From an uncultured Clostridia bacterium (GTDB lineage Bacteria > Bacillota > Clostridia > TANB77 > CAG-465), in assembly GCA_934162655.1 (NCBI GenBank), contig CAKPJL010000006.1, positions 1 through 45,367 of the forward strand: a stretch of DNA of 45,367 nucleotides, read 5' to 3'. Positions 33,485 through 41,432 of this stretch are shown here, piece by piece. The notes beneath the pieces are model-generated. The model did no database searches and was not told the DNA's origin. It worked only from the letters and a program-made list of their open reading frames with translations. The translations under genes and the position numbers were made by a program. Numbering within the stretch: position 1 is the stretch's first letter; each line of letters begins with the position of its first letter.

Positions 33485-34519
33485 TTATAGTTTTTCTATC
33501 TGCTCTATTTTGAGTCCTGTTGCATAAGCAATATCCTTAAAACTCAAACCTACATCTTTTAAATTCTTAGCTATTTTTATCTTTTCTTTAAGTTTACTAT
33601 CAATTACTTTGTTTTCCATTTCAGTTTTTATTTTATTGGTTTCTTCTCTTACTTCTTTTACCTCTGCTTTAGCTTTTTCTACTTCTGCCTTAGCTTCTTT
33701 TACTTCTGCTTTTGCTTCCTCTACTTCTGCTTTTGCTTCCTCTACTTCTGCTTTTGCTTCCTCTACTTCTGCTTTTGCTTCCTCTACTTCCGCTTTAGCA
33801 TCTGCTATTAAGGTATTATATTCAAGATATGCTTCAAATCGCTTTTCTGCCCTTCTTCTTAACTCTTTGTTTCCAAGCAGTATTTCTAGATTTTTATTCG
33901 CGTCTTTAAATTTATCTTCCATCTCCACTAGATGATCAACTCCTTCTTTACTAGAATAATCTATAAAAGTAAGCCATTCATTTAAGGGATTTTCTAAATC
34001 TACTTTTTTTAATTTTCTAAATTTTGGTAGCTCGATAAAATAAAATTTTTGTCCACCAGAAAATTCCACATCCCTATGATTTTTGAGTATCGTTACTGTT
34101 TCATGAAAATACTCATCTTTTAAATCTTTAAATAGTATGAAGTCTAATATTGAAATAGATATTATATTTTTTAATTTATTGTAGTCATCTCCTGTAATTA
34201 GCTGACTTGCTGTCTTTTTACTTGAATAAAAACAAAGTCTACATATATAGTTTTTATATGGCCTTACTTGCATTTCTAAATCTATATATGTATTTTTATT
34301 TAATACTATATCTAAGTCTAGTCTACCATACTTTTCTTCTATTTTATCTTTTGAAAGCTCAGATTCTTTTTGTACACTTATACTTTCTATATCATCTACT
34401 TTGATATTTAATACAAGTGATAAAAAATCTTTTAGAAAACCTTCATTTTCCTTTTTTGAAAAAAATTCCTTAAATACTACATCATTTTTTAGATTTAATT
34501 TCTCACTTACATAATTCAC
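33485..34519 (-). CDS. Rpn-family PD-(D/E)XK nuclease / putative transposase with heptad repeats
   Basis: 344 aa. It has the fold of Rpn / PDDEXK transposase-family nucleases: NDVVFKEFFS at the N-terminus, then GRLDLDIVLNKNTYIDLEMQ with Asp68, Asp70, Glu82 and Gln84 as the likely active site. A helical domain follows, then a run of 7-residue units (AKAEVEE and variants, about residues 238-289) predicted to be a coiled coil. The C-terminus, KIAKNLKDVGLSFKDIAYAT, is typical of the family. Members of this family have been linked to recombination and to phage defence. Start is GTG 34519 behind GGAGG; an ATG inside codons 2-4 is out of frame. It has its own promoters and terminator. No transposon ends were seen. 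Confidence 0.85.
   Translation of the reverse strand: MNYVSEKLNLKNDVVFKEFFSKKENEGFLKDFLSLVLNIKVDDIESISVQKESELSKDKIEEKYGRLDLDIVLNKNTYIDLEMQVRPYKNYICRLCFYSSKKTASQLITGDDYNKLKNIISISILDFILFKDLKDEYFHETVTILKNHRDVEFSGGQKFYFIELPKFRKLKKVDLENPLNEWLTFIDYSSKEGVDHLVEMEDKFKDANKNLEILLGNKELRRRAEKRFEAYLEYNTLIADAKAEVEEAKAEVEEAKAEVEEAKAEVEEAKAEVKEAKAEVEKAKAEVKEVREETNKIKTEMENKVIDSKLKEKIKIAKNLKDVGLSFKDIAYATGLKIEQIEKL
33660..33806. repeat. 21-bp tandem repeat inside the Rpn gene
   Basis: Seven units of 21 bp. Four (33702-33785) are identical (plus strand ACTTCTGCTTTTGCTTCCTC plus T); the units on both sides have diverged. Each unit encodes one heptad of the coiled coil, so gain or loss changes its length without shifting the frame. 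Confidence 0.9.
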
Positions 34520-34536
34520 TATATTATTCCTCCTCC

Positions 34537-34565
34537 ATTATAAAAAATATTTTATAAAATTGCAA
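34537..34565 (-). promoter_or_regulatory. Proximal promoter of the Rpn gene
   Basis: -35 TTGCAA (34560-34565), 17-bp spacer, -10 TATAAT (34537-34542). It lies very close to the rpn Shine-Dalgarno, giving a short leader. Confidence 0.45.
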
Positions 34566-34739
34566 TAGCTTTGGTATATTTTTCTAATGTAAAGTGAAAT
34601 AATTTTTACTCCCTCCTTTTTTATTACAGATTTAAATATTTATGAATTAACTTTTTTGAATTAAATTTACTCTTTGAAAAAACACTTTTGATTAAAAAAA
34701 TAAGATAAAAACATTTATTACAATATAAAATATGCAAGT

Positions 34740-34768
34740 ATTTTAATACAGCTTTTTTGTAATGTCAA
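34740..34768 (-). promoter_or_regulatory. Distal promoter upstream of the Rpn gene
   Basis: -35 TTGACA (34763-34768), 17-bp spacer, -10 TAAAAT (34740-34745). A transcript from here would have a leader of about 210 nt before rpn, including the orphan Shine-Dalgarno. Confidence 0.6.
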
Positions 34769-34791
34769 GTATTTATTTATAATATTAACCT

Positions 34792-34821
34792 TTTTGACAA
34801 AACTAGTGGGGTTTTGACAAA
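34792..34821. repeat. Two direct TTTTGACAAA repeats, 20 bp apart
   Basis: Copies at 34792-34801 and 34812-34821, exactly 20 bp from start to start, about two helical turns. On the minus strand each reads TTTGTCAAAA, one base from a Spo0A-box core. They lie 24 bp upstream of the distal rpn -35 box, a typical activator position. Confidence 0.5.
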
Positions 34822-34827
34822 TAATAT

Positions 34828-34864
34828 AAAAGAACTAATCAGACTTTCTTTGATTAGTTCTTTT
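34828..34864 (-). terminator. Terminator of the double-OB gene
   Basis: 14-bp stem AAAAGAACTAATCA / TGATTAGTTCTTTT with a 9-nt loop, 24 nt after the stop codon. Confidence 0.85.
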
Positions 34865-34887
34865 ATAAAATATTTATCTCATTTTTA

Positions 34888-35559
34888 TTATTCTTCTGCT
34901 TCAACATTAATTCTTTGCTCTGATATTTCTTTGATATCTTCTTTTACAACTGAAAATTTAGATACTGATAACTCATATGCTACCATCTCTTTTGTTGTTC
35001 CATCTTCTTGTACTTTTTCATACTTTCTTGATTGAACTCTACCAGATAATTTAACATTCGTTCCAACTTCTAATTTTTCGCAAAATTTAGCGTTTCTTCC
35101 CCACAAAATACATGGTATGTAATCTGACTTCTTATATGATCTATTTACTGCTACTAAAATATCAGCAATTTCTCTACCAAGTGGTGTTTTTCTATAAATT
35201 GGAGCTTTACACAAAAATCCATTAAAACTTGCATCATTTAGGGTTAAGATATCTTCATCACTAGTTTTTTCTAATTCTTTTGCAAAAATAGAAAGAACTA
35301 GTTTGCTTCTTGTTCCAACTTGTTTATTGTGTGATCTAACTTGACCATTTATTTGAACTATCTCCCCAACATTAATTCCCTCATCTGGAATTAATCTTTC
35401 AGATATAATAATTGGTAAAACATCATACACATCACTTAATCTTTTTGTTTGTATACAAAATCTATAAAATTTTTCTTCATAAATTTCGTGACTAAATTCA
35501 GGTGCCTCAACAACTGTACCACCAATTTCCATTATATTATTTTCATTATAGTTCTCCAT
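34888..35559 (-). CDS. Double OB-fold single-stranded DNA-binding protein
   Basis: 223 aa with two OB domains related to SSB/PriB. Domain 1 is about residues 8-100 (NNIMEIGGTVVEAPEFSHEI, FYRFCIQTKRLSDVYDVLPI, VQINGQVRSHNK). Domain 2 is about 105-210 (ASFNGFLCKAPIYRKTPLGR, EIADILVAVNRSY, IPCILWGRNAKF, VKLSGRVQSRKY). This second half matches primosomal/SSB-type proteins. It is not the canonical SSB, because there are two OB folds and no acidic DDDIPF-type tail. It is probably a Clostridial ssDNA-binding accessory protein. Shine-Dalgarno AAAGGAGG. It is monocistronic, with its own terminator. Confidence 0.8.
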   Translation of the reverse strand: MENYNENNIMEIGGTVVEAPEFSHEIYEEKFYRFCIQTKRLSDVYDVLPIIISERLIPDEGINVGEIVQINGQVRSHNKQVGTRSKLVLSIFAKELEKTSDEDILTLNDASFNGFLCKAPIYRKTPLGREIADILVAVNRSYKKSDYIPCILWGRNAKFCEKLEVGTNVKLSGRVQSRKYEKVQEDGTTKEMVAYELSVSKFSVVKEDIKEISEQRINVEAEE

Positions 35560-35648
35560 CTTTTATGTTCCTCCTTTGGATATTATACTATTATTCATAT
35601 GTTGCATATTATAAAAAAATTACCTTAAACTAGAAATATTATAGCATA

Positions 35649-36971
35649 TTATTTCATTTTTGTAAAGAACTTATGTGAACTTTTATCTATAATTTCTTTA
35701 TTGAGCATTATAATCATGTATACATTAGGAATTGTCATAAGTGCATTTGATATAGAAGAAATGGACCAAATATATGTCATTTGAAATTTACAACCTACAT
35801 ATATTGTTGCTACATATATTAATTTGTACAGTAACAAATATATTGTTTTATTTTTAAAAAGGAAATTTACAGCCACACTACCATAATAACTCCAACATGG
35901 AATTGTTGAAATAGCAAATATAGATAGTGATATTGAAAGTAACATATCACCAAATGGAAATTTAGAAAAAACAGATATAACAAGCTCCATTGGGGAATCT
36001 ACATAAAAATAATTATTTGTTATAGCTATCACTATACCAGTAAGACTGCATATTATTACGGTGTCTATAAAAACAGAAAGTCCTGCTATTTTAGATTGTA
36101 TATTTATATTCTCTTCACTTGAAGTAATATCAAACATTGGAGAACTACCTATTCCAGCCTCGTTAGAAAACATACCTCTAGAAAGTCCTACACTTATCAT
36201 ATTTAAGAAATAAATAATTCCAATTCCAGATGCTAATGAATTAATATTTAAGGCATTTTTTAATATGTTAATTATGGTATATACAAAGTTAGCTCTATAC
36301 ATGTATAATATTCCAATACACATGAAAATGTATAATATTGATGATATCGGTACTAAAATACTGCTGACATTTGCAATTTTTTTTACATTTCCAAATAAAA
36401 CTATGGCAGAAAAAGCAGTTATAAATACGCTAACCCATTTAATATTTAAGTTAAAGCTACTTGCTATGCTTGTAGAAGCACTACTTGATTGTATCATAGA
36501 GCCAATACCAAATGATGTTATAATAACAAATATAGAAAAAAACAGTGCCATTTTATTATTTCCTAGTCTTTCTTTTAGTACATACATTGCACCTCCATAA
36601 AACTTACCTTTTTTATCTTTCTTTCTATATTTTAACACTATATATGTCTCTGCATATTTTGTCGCAATAGCAAAAAAACCAGATACAAATATCCAAAATA
36701 CCGTTCCAATCCCACCGATACAAATTGCAGTTGCAACTCCTATAATATTTCCAGTTCCAAGTGTCCCTGCAAGAGTTGCCATCATTGTTTTATACGAAGA
36801 ATTATTACTACTATTATTACTGTCTTTTTTAATTATACTTTTTACTGCTTGAAATATTCTAAATTGTGGAAAATGTAATTTAATTGTAAAAAATAAATGG
36901 CAAAATATTAAAATAACAATCAATGGAAGTCCCCATATAAATCTTTCTATAAGTTGTATTATATTCTCCAA
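35649..36971 (-). CDS. Sodium:alanine symporter (AGCS family)
   Basis: 440 aa, about 10-11 membrane helices. AGCS carriers bring in alanine or glycine with sodium or protons. Family signatures are clear: MATLAGTLGTGNIIGVATAI, WIFVSGFFAIATKYAETYIV, and SVGLSRGMFSNEAGIGSSPM. A Ser/Asn-rich loop (KKDSNNSSNNSSYK) follows the second helix. Shine-Dalgarno GGAG at 6 nt. I looked for the glycine riboswitch that sometimes precedes such genes, but the 51-bp leader is too short. Confidence 0.95.
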   Translation of the reverse strand: MENIIQLIERFIWGLPLIVILIFCHLFFTIKLHFPQFRIFQAVKSIIKKDSNNSSNNSSYKTMMATLAGTLGTGNIIGVATAICIGGIGTVFWIFVSGFFAIATKYAETYIVLKYRKKDKKGKFYGGAMYVLKERLGNNKMALFFSIFVIITSFGIGSMIQSSSASTSIASSFNLNIKWVSVFITAFSAIVLFGNVKKIANVSSILVPISSILYIFMCIGILYMYRANFVYTIINILKNALNINSLASGIGIIYFLNMISVGLSRGMFSNEAGIGSSPMFDITSSEENINIQSKIAGLSVFIDTVIICSLTGIVIAITNNYFYVDSPMELVISVFSKFPFGDMLLSISLSIFAISTIPCWSYYGSVAVNFLFKNKTIYLLLYKLIYVATIYVGCKFQMTYIWSISSISNALMTIPNVYMIIMLNKEIIDKSSHKFFTKMK

Positions 36972-37022
36972 AAAATCACCTATATTATGATATTTAAATA
37001 ATATAAAAAGTATGAAAACTCA

Positions 37023-37092
37023 TATAAAAAAAGCATAAATAAAATATTTTTTACTTAACTGTAAAATAAATATTTTACTATATGCTTTTTAT
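37023..37092 (-). terminator. Long hairpin after the DnaB-like gene
   Basis: Outer stem AAAAAGCATA / TATGCTTTTT (right arm 37081-37090) with a second imperfect stem inside (AAAATATTTTTTAC / GTAAAATAAATATTTT). It lies 7 nt after the stop, and the minus strand ends in a T run. Confidence 0.7.
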
Positions 37093-37098
37093 AAAATT

Positions 37099-38766
37099 CT
37101 ACTGTTTATGTTTCATTTGTAAATATCCTAACTCTTCCCAATTGTTATATGCTAGATTTAACCTAAATAACAACCTTGGTTTAGAACCTGCTCTATTTTT
37201 ATCAACAACACAAGCATAATATCTAACATTTGGGTCACTAAATTTTTCTAAATCAAAGAATTCTGTATCAACTTCATTTAAGGAGTACTCATAATTTTCA
37301 TAATCTTCTCTATTTATTTGTTTTATTAGACATAGTGTATCTAATACTTCTTTGACCGTTCTACTACCTGATAAATCATTAATTGTAAGATTTATTGGAA
37401 GAGTTTGTGTTTCTGTTAATTGTAGTGTAGCAAATATAAATATTTCATAATTTTGAGCTATATTTGATAAAATAGTGGTAGTCTTTTTTAACTCTTCTCC
37501 TATACCAATATTTGCTGTATCTGTCTTTAATGTATCATAAAACACATATTGTATTTTCTCTTTGTAATAATAATTTATTATTATTTTTTGAAGTTCTTCA
37601 TTAGTATGATCTGTTATATTTACAAAGTAAATAGAATTGTTTATTTGGTTATTTGCCCACTCAGTAGCTTTTATTACTCCGTTAAAGCTAGAAGAACAAG
37701 TTTTTAGCCTTTCTACAAATTCTTCTTGTGTTTCATTTTCCTTCTTTAACACATACCCATATTCATCTACTTCTACATCTTTTCCTTCATCTGGCTTAAA
37801 TTTAAACTCTAAAAGTTCACCCTCTGACACATGTAATTTTTGTCCATGAAGCTTTTGCAATTCTTTGTTATTAATTATTGTAGTAATTAAGCAAAGTTTC
37901 ATTTTATCCTCTGACATTTCGTTTGAAATAATTAACACTTTTTGTTTTTGAAGTAGTGCCGTATATGCTGCAATATTTATTGTATACCTACTTTTACCTG
38001 AGTTTGAAGGCATAGCATATGCCATAGTTTCGCCTTTTCGTATTCCTTTAAACACACTAGTTAAAATAGAAAAAGGTAAATCAAGTCCAGTAGTTAAATT
38101 ATTAGAACTTGCCTCTATGAATTCTGTAAGTCCAGAATTTAGTATGGATTGTTTAAATTTACCAGTTATTGTTACCTGATTAATTGCACTTTCTACTTCC
38201 TCAACAGACATCTTCTTATATAGTTCATAATTAGTTATATCTGCTATCTTATCTTGCATATCTTTTAGTGGAGTTTTTAAGAATTCTTTTCTTATCACAA
38301 AAAGTTTTTTTAGTTCTACATATACTCTTTCTGTGTTTATATTTTTCCCTCTTACGCTCATCTTTAAGTTAACTTTTAACTTTTGAACATAATCAGTTAT
38401 TTTTGCAAAGTTAAAGCCTTTTTTTGCTATTTCAGGAGTAAAACTGGCAGCTTCTGTAAATAGAACACTTTTATATATATTTAACATTTCAGGATCATCA
38501 AAATATGTATCATCAAATAAAAAATAGTATTTAGTTATTATTTTGGGATTTTCAAGCAAAAGCCCTATATATGTCTGCTCAAGTGCAGGATTTTGTAATC
38601 TTTTAGGATATGTAGTAGATGTACTTATGTCCTCTTCCTCTTTTTTACCTACATTTTCTATCCTATCGATATCTTGTTCTTCTCTTTTTTGATTGTTTTT
38701 CCTCATCAATTCTTGAAGTTGAGATGTGGAACCATCTCCCCCAACATTAAAATATTTTTCTTCCAT
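37099..38766 (-). CDS. Divergent DnaB-like RecA-fold ATPase
   Basis: 555 aa. A charged N-terminal tail (1-55) precedes a region like the DnaB N-terminal domain (NPALEQTYIGLLLENPKIIT, about 59-78). A RecA-like motor follows: a degenerate Walker A, AMPSNSGKSR (P-loop about 253-259), VLIISNEMSEDKM as in the DnaB EMS motif, YVFYDTL as Walker B, FIFATLQLTETQ, and LSGSRTVKEVLDTLCLIKQI. There is a long insertion between the EMS motif and Walker B (about residues 300-380). It is not the housekeeping replicative helicase, whose P-loop is GxxxxGKT. It may be a specialised loader or helicase, or derive from a mobile element. Start ATG with GGAGG; own promoter and terminator. Confidence 0.75.
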   Translation of the reverse strand: MEEKYFNVGGDGSTSQLQELMRKNNQKREEQDIDRIENVGKKEEEDISTSTTYPKRLQNPALEQTYIGLLLENPKIITKYYFLFDDTYFDDPEMLNIYKSVLFTEAASFTPEIAKKGFNFAKITDYVQKLKVNLKMSVRGKNINTERVYVELKKLFVIRKEFLKTPLKDMQDKIADITNYELYKKMSVEEVESAINQVTITGKFKQSILNSGLTEFIEASSNNLTTGLDLPFSILTSVFKGIRKGETMAYAMPSNSGKSRYTINIAAYTALLQKQKVLIISNEMSEDKMKLCLITTIINNKELQKLHGQKLHVSEGELLEFKFKPDEGKDVEVDEYGYVLKKENETQEEFVERLKTCSSSFNGVIKATEWANNQINNSIYFVNITDHTNEELQKIIINYYYKEKIQYVFYDTLKTDTANIGIGEELKKTTTILSNIAQNYEIFIFATLQLTETQTLPINLTINDLSGSRTVKEVLDTLCLIKQINREDYENYEYSLNEVDTEFFDLEKFSDPNVRYYACVVDKNRAGSKPRLLFRLNLAYNNWEELGYLQMKHKQ

Positions 38767-38795
38767 TTTTTCCTCCGTTTAATAAATTTATAGTA

Positions 38796-38824
38796 ATTAT
38801 ATACTATATATAAAAATATTTCAA
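38796..38824 (-). promoter_or_regulatory. Sigma-A-like promoter of the DnaB-like gene
   Basis: -35 TTGAAA (38819-38824), 17-bp spacer, -10 TATAAT (38796-38801). Confidence 0.65.
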
Positions 38825-38864
38825 TCGTAAAATATTAAATATTTTTATATTATTTATATAAAAA

Positions 38865-38933
38865 AGATTAGTAAAATTAAAGCAAACCTAAAAAACTGAA
38901 CATTTTTTGGATTTGCTACAATTATTCTAATCT
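38865..38933 (-). terminator. Long imperfect hairpin after spoIIE
   Basis: The outer arms AGATTAG / CTAATCT (38865-38871 and 38927-38933) are perfect. Pairing continues inward with mismatches for about 31 bp in total (AGCAAA/TTTGCT and AAAAAA/TTTTTT blocks). On the minus strand it ends in TTTTTT, so it can act as the spoIIE terminator, though it is much longer than the others here. Confidence 0.7.
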
Positions 38934-38948
38934 AATTATTTAATTTAA

Positions 38949-41303
38949 CTAACTGTTTTTTGATACCTTTGCCACAGAAATTGTTGCATCATCTTTTAGA
39001 ATATTTTTACTATTTTTTATTAACAATTTATTTAAATCATCAGATATCATCTTAGCACTTTTTTTAAGATCAACGCTTCTTAGATATTCTGTTACAAAAT
39101 TGTTATTTACATCATCAGTATCTGATACAACTCCGTCTGTTAGTTGAACTATTATACTTCCACAATCTATTTTTTTACTTATTGGGAAAAAGTCACTTTT
39201 TTCATTTAAGCCAACAGGCATATTAAGTGAAGTTATAGTAGTTAAATTGCCTAAGCTATCAACTATATATGATGGTGCAGCACCAAATTTAATAATATTT
39301 AAATCAAGACTATCTAAATCAAATATAACTACATCCACTGTTGCAAAAATTTGTGTGTCATTTCTTAATTTTATAATACTATTTAATATTTCAAATGATT
39401 TGTCAAGATCAAATCCACTTTTGAATAACTTTTCAAGTGTGGAGATAACAAGACTTGAATACTTATTTGCCTCACTTCCAGAAGATGCCCCATCACTTAA
39501 AATAATCGCATACTTTTTATCTTCTAATTCATATGAAAGGTATGAATCACCTGATATATTTTGGCCATCTTTGATTTGTGATGTTATAACACTTTTTATT
39601 TCATATTTTGGCACTGTTATAATCTTAATTTTTGACTTTTCTTTTTTACTACTATTTAATATTAACTTTATCGCAACTTTCTTTTGAACTATTTGCTCTA
39701 TTGCAGATATTATTAACTTCTTTTGTTTATCAATATTTGTTAATATATCAGTTACAAATGTATATTCCAATTTTTCATCTTTTACTAAATATTCATCCTC
39801 ATATACTATAAATCCATTTAGTTTTAATTCTTCTCTTATTTTGGCTTGATTTTGATCTTTAACAACCAAACTAGATTTTAGATTTTTAGAGATAGACTTT
39901 AATATATTTGATACCTCTTTGTATTGCTTAGTTATTCTATTATTATTTTCTAACTCTTTTTGTTTTAATATTTTCATAACTCTTATATTGGAATAAACTT
40001 CTTCTATTCCAGCTATAAGCTCCTTGCTTTTTTTACATTCAATATCATCAAATATGTTTTCATTTAGTCTGTCACCATTTGCTAGTTTTAAAGTTATATT
40101 ATCGACAATTAAATCTATTCTATCTACTTTTTTACACTCTTTTTTATTATCACAGTTTATACAGCTACATTCAATATAATCTAATATATACCTTTTCAAA
40201 ATTTTCTTAAATTCCAGTTTTTCATCTTCAGTTTTTAATACATCAAAATTTGCTAGATCATCAAATATACTACAAACTGTATTTAACTTTTCTTTTGCCT
40301 CGCTTGATGAATCAAGCATATTTTCGTAAGGTTTTACAAGTGCCATGTTTTGATTAAAGAATTTTTCAAGCTTTACTTCAATCTTTTTTGGTATAACAAG
40401 TAAGAAAAGAGATGCAATTAACATTTCCGAAATTCTAATTGTAATATCAGAAATTCCACTAGCATAAAATATTATATAAGCATTGGCAATTATAAAAGCA
40501 ATTATAACAGATATTTTCCCAAATTTTTTAAATATTCCTGCTACTACACCACTAATTGCAAGCATTACTACATTTACAATGCTTATATTAGTTGTTAGAG
40601 TTAAAAGTGCTCCACTAATGAATCCTGCACTAGCCCCAAGGATTGCTCCTTTTCTCCAACCATAGACTAAAATAATAATAAAAAATATAACATTTACTAC
40701 CGATACATTATAAATTGTTAATTTATTAAAAAATCCAAGTGTGATCATTGCTATGCAAAGTGATGCTATATTTTCCTCTTGTGAAAAAACATACCCTTTT
40801 TTTAGATTTGTAATTACATATGTTCCTGACACAAATATCATATAAAATATTGCTGTTATAAGTATATTTTGAACAATTGTAAATAAATTTATTGCAAGAG
40901 TTGAATTTATAAAATCAATTATTATTTCTACTACCCCTATCGAAACTAGAAGTTTAAATAAGGACTCATATTTTTTGCTTATCCCATCAATCTTTATTAT
41001 TGAAGTAAAAATTGTAAAAATTACAAATATAGCAATAAGTTTTATAATGCCAATTTTTGTTATACTGCTAAATATAAGTCCAATTGCTGTTGGTATTAAA
41101 ACAACAAGTAAAGGAACATTAAAAACACTAGCAACTCCCAAAAGCACCGGTGAAAATTGAGAATAGTCTCCCAAAATTATTTGACTAGAAAGCAAAAAAG
41201 AAAGAATAATAAAAACAATATTTTTAAAACTAAATATCTCTTTTATCTTACTAAATATATTTGAAATCTTGCTATCAGTCTCAAAATACTTATCATAAAT
41301 CAT
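38949..41303 (-). CDS. spoIIE: SpoIIE, sporulation phosphatase
   Basis: 784 aa. SpoIIE sits at the asymmetric septum and dephosphorylates SpoIIAA to release sigma-F in the forespore. The N-terminal third has about ten membrane helices (from NIVFIILSFLLSSQIIL to about residue 315). A central regulatory region follows, with a four-Cys patch CSCINCDNKKEC. The C-terminal PP2C domain starts near ISGDSYLSYELEDKKYAIIL with SDGASSGSEA as the metal-binding DG motif, then FGAAPSYIVD and VQLTDGVVSDTDD. Length and order match the family. Shine-Dalgarno AAGGGG. The upstream region has a promoter with the long spacer typical of Spo0A-activated genes. Confidence 0.96.
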   Translation of the reverse strand: MIYDKYFETDSKISNIFSKIKEIFSFKNIVFIILSFLLSSQIILGDYSQFSPVLLGVASVFNVPLLVVLIPTAIGLIFSSITKIGIIKLIAIFVIFTIFTSIIKIDGISKKYESLFKLLVSIGVVEIIIDFINSTLAINLFTIVQNILITAIFYMIFVSGTYVITNLKKGYVFSQEENIASLCIAMITLGFFNKLTIYNVSVVNVIFFIIILVYGWRKGAILGASAGFISGALLTLTTNISIVNVVMLAISGVVAGIFKKFGKISVIIAFIIANAYIIFYASGISDITIRISEMLIASLFLLVIPKKIEVKLEKFFNQNMALVKPYENMLDSSSEAKEKLNTVCSIFDDLANFDVLKTEDEKLEFKKILKRYILDYIECSCINCDNKKECKKVDRIDLIVDNITLKLANGDRLNENIFDDIECKKSKELIAGIEEVYSNIRVMKILKQKELENNNRITKQYKEVSNILKSISKNLKSSLVVKDQNQAKIREELKLNGFIVYEDEYLVKDEKLEYTFVTDILTNIDKQKKLIISAIEQIVQKKVAIKLILNSSKKEKSKIKIITVPKYEIKSVITSQIKDGQNISGDSYLSYELEDKKYAIILSDGASSGSEANKYSSLVISTLEKLFKSGFDLDKSFEILNSIIKLRNDTQIFATVDVVIFDLDSLDLNIIKFGAAPSYIVDSLGNLTTITSLNMPVGLNEKSDFFPISKKIDCGSIIVQLTDGVVSDTDDVNNNFVTEYLRSVDLKKSAKMISDDLNKLLIKNSKNILKDDATISVAKVSKNS

Positions 41304-41327
41304 ATATATACCCCTTTTTTACCACAT

Positions 41328-41360
41328 ATTATACAACGTTAATTATTAATATTTTGTCAT
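41328..41360 (-). promoter_or_regulatory. Candidate Spo0A-activated spoIIE promoter (21-bp spacer)
   Basis: -10 TATAAT (41328-41333) and a -35-like ATGACA (41355-41360) separated by 21 bp. TGACAAA, one base off the 0A-box core, overlaps the -35 (41353-41359). In B. subtilis the spoIIE and spoIIG promoters have unusually long spacers of this kind and need Spo0A~P. The match is suggestive, not decisive. Confidence 0.45.
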
Positions 41361-41392
41361 ATTTTAATTTAAAAATATTTTTTATTAAATAT

Positions 41393-41422
41393 ACATCAAA
41401 ACAGCTTTCACCATTTTGATGT
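41393..41422 (-). terminator. Inverted repeat after the helical gene at 41433
   Basis: 9-bp stem ACATCAAAA / TTTTGATGT with a 12-nt loop, 11 nt after the stop. There is no clear T run on the minus strand, so termination is only moderately supported. Confidence 0.5.
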
Positions 41423-41432
41423 ATCCTAAAAT

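Larger units (their letters stand above)
34520..34887 (-). other. 368-bp intergenic region upstream of the Rpn gene
   Basis: No ordinary gene is seen here. From left to right it holds: an rpn-proximal promoter; a strong but orphan Shine-Dalgarno (GGAGGG on the minus strand, 34611-34616); a 21-codon frame after it that begins ATT and ends at 34538; a consensus promoter (34740-34768); two TTTTGACAAA repeats 20 bp apart; and the terminator of the double-OB gene. It looks like a long regulated leader. Confidence 0.5.

Noticed and set aside
33660..33806. Possible CRISPR-like array
   Set aside because: The repeats are 21 bp, back to back without spacers, in frame inside the Rpn gene, and encode a heptad repeat.
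33485..34519. Insertion sequence around the Rpn gene
   Set aside because: Despite the family name, no terminal inverted repeats or target duplications were seen. The inverted repeat at 33433-33464 fits a terminator.
36972..37022. Glycine riboswitch before the sodium:alanine symporter
   Set aside because: The leader is only about 50 bp and lacks the conserved aptamer sequence.
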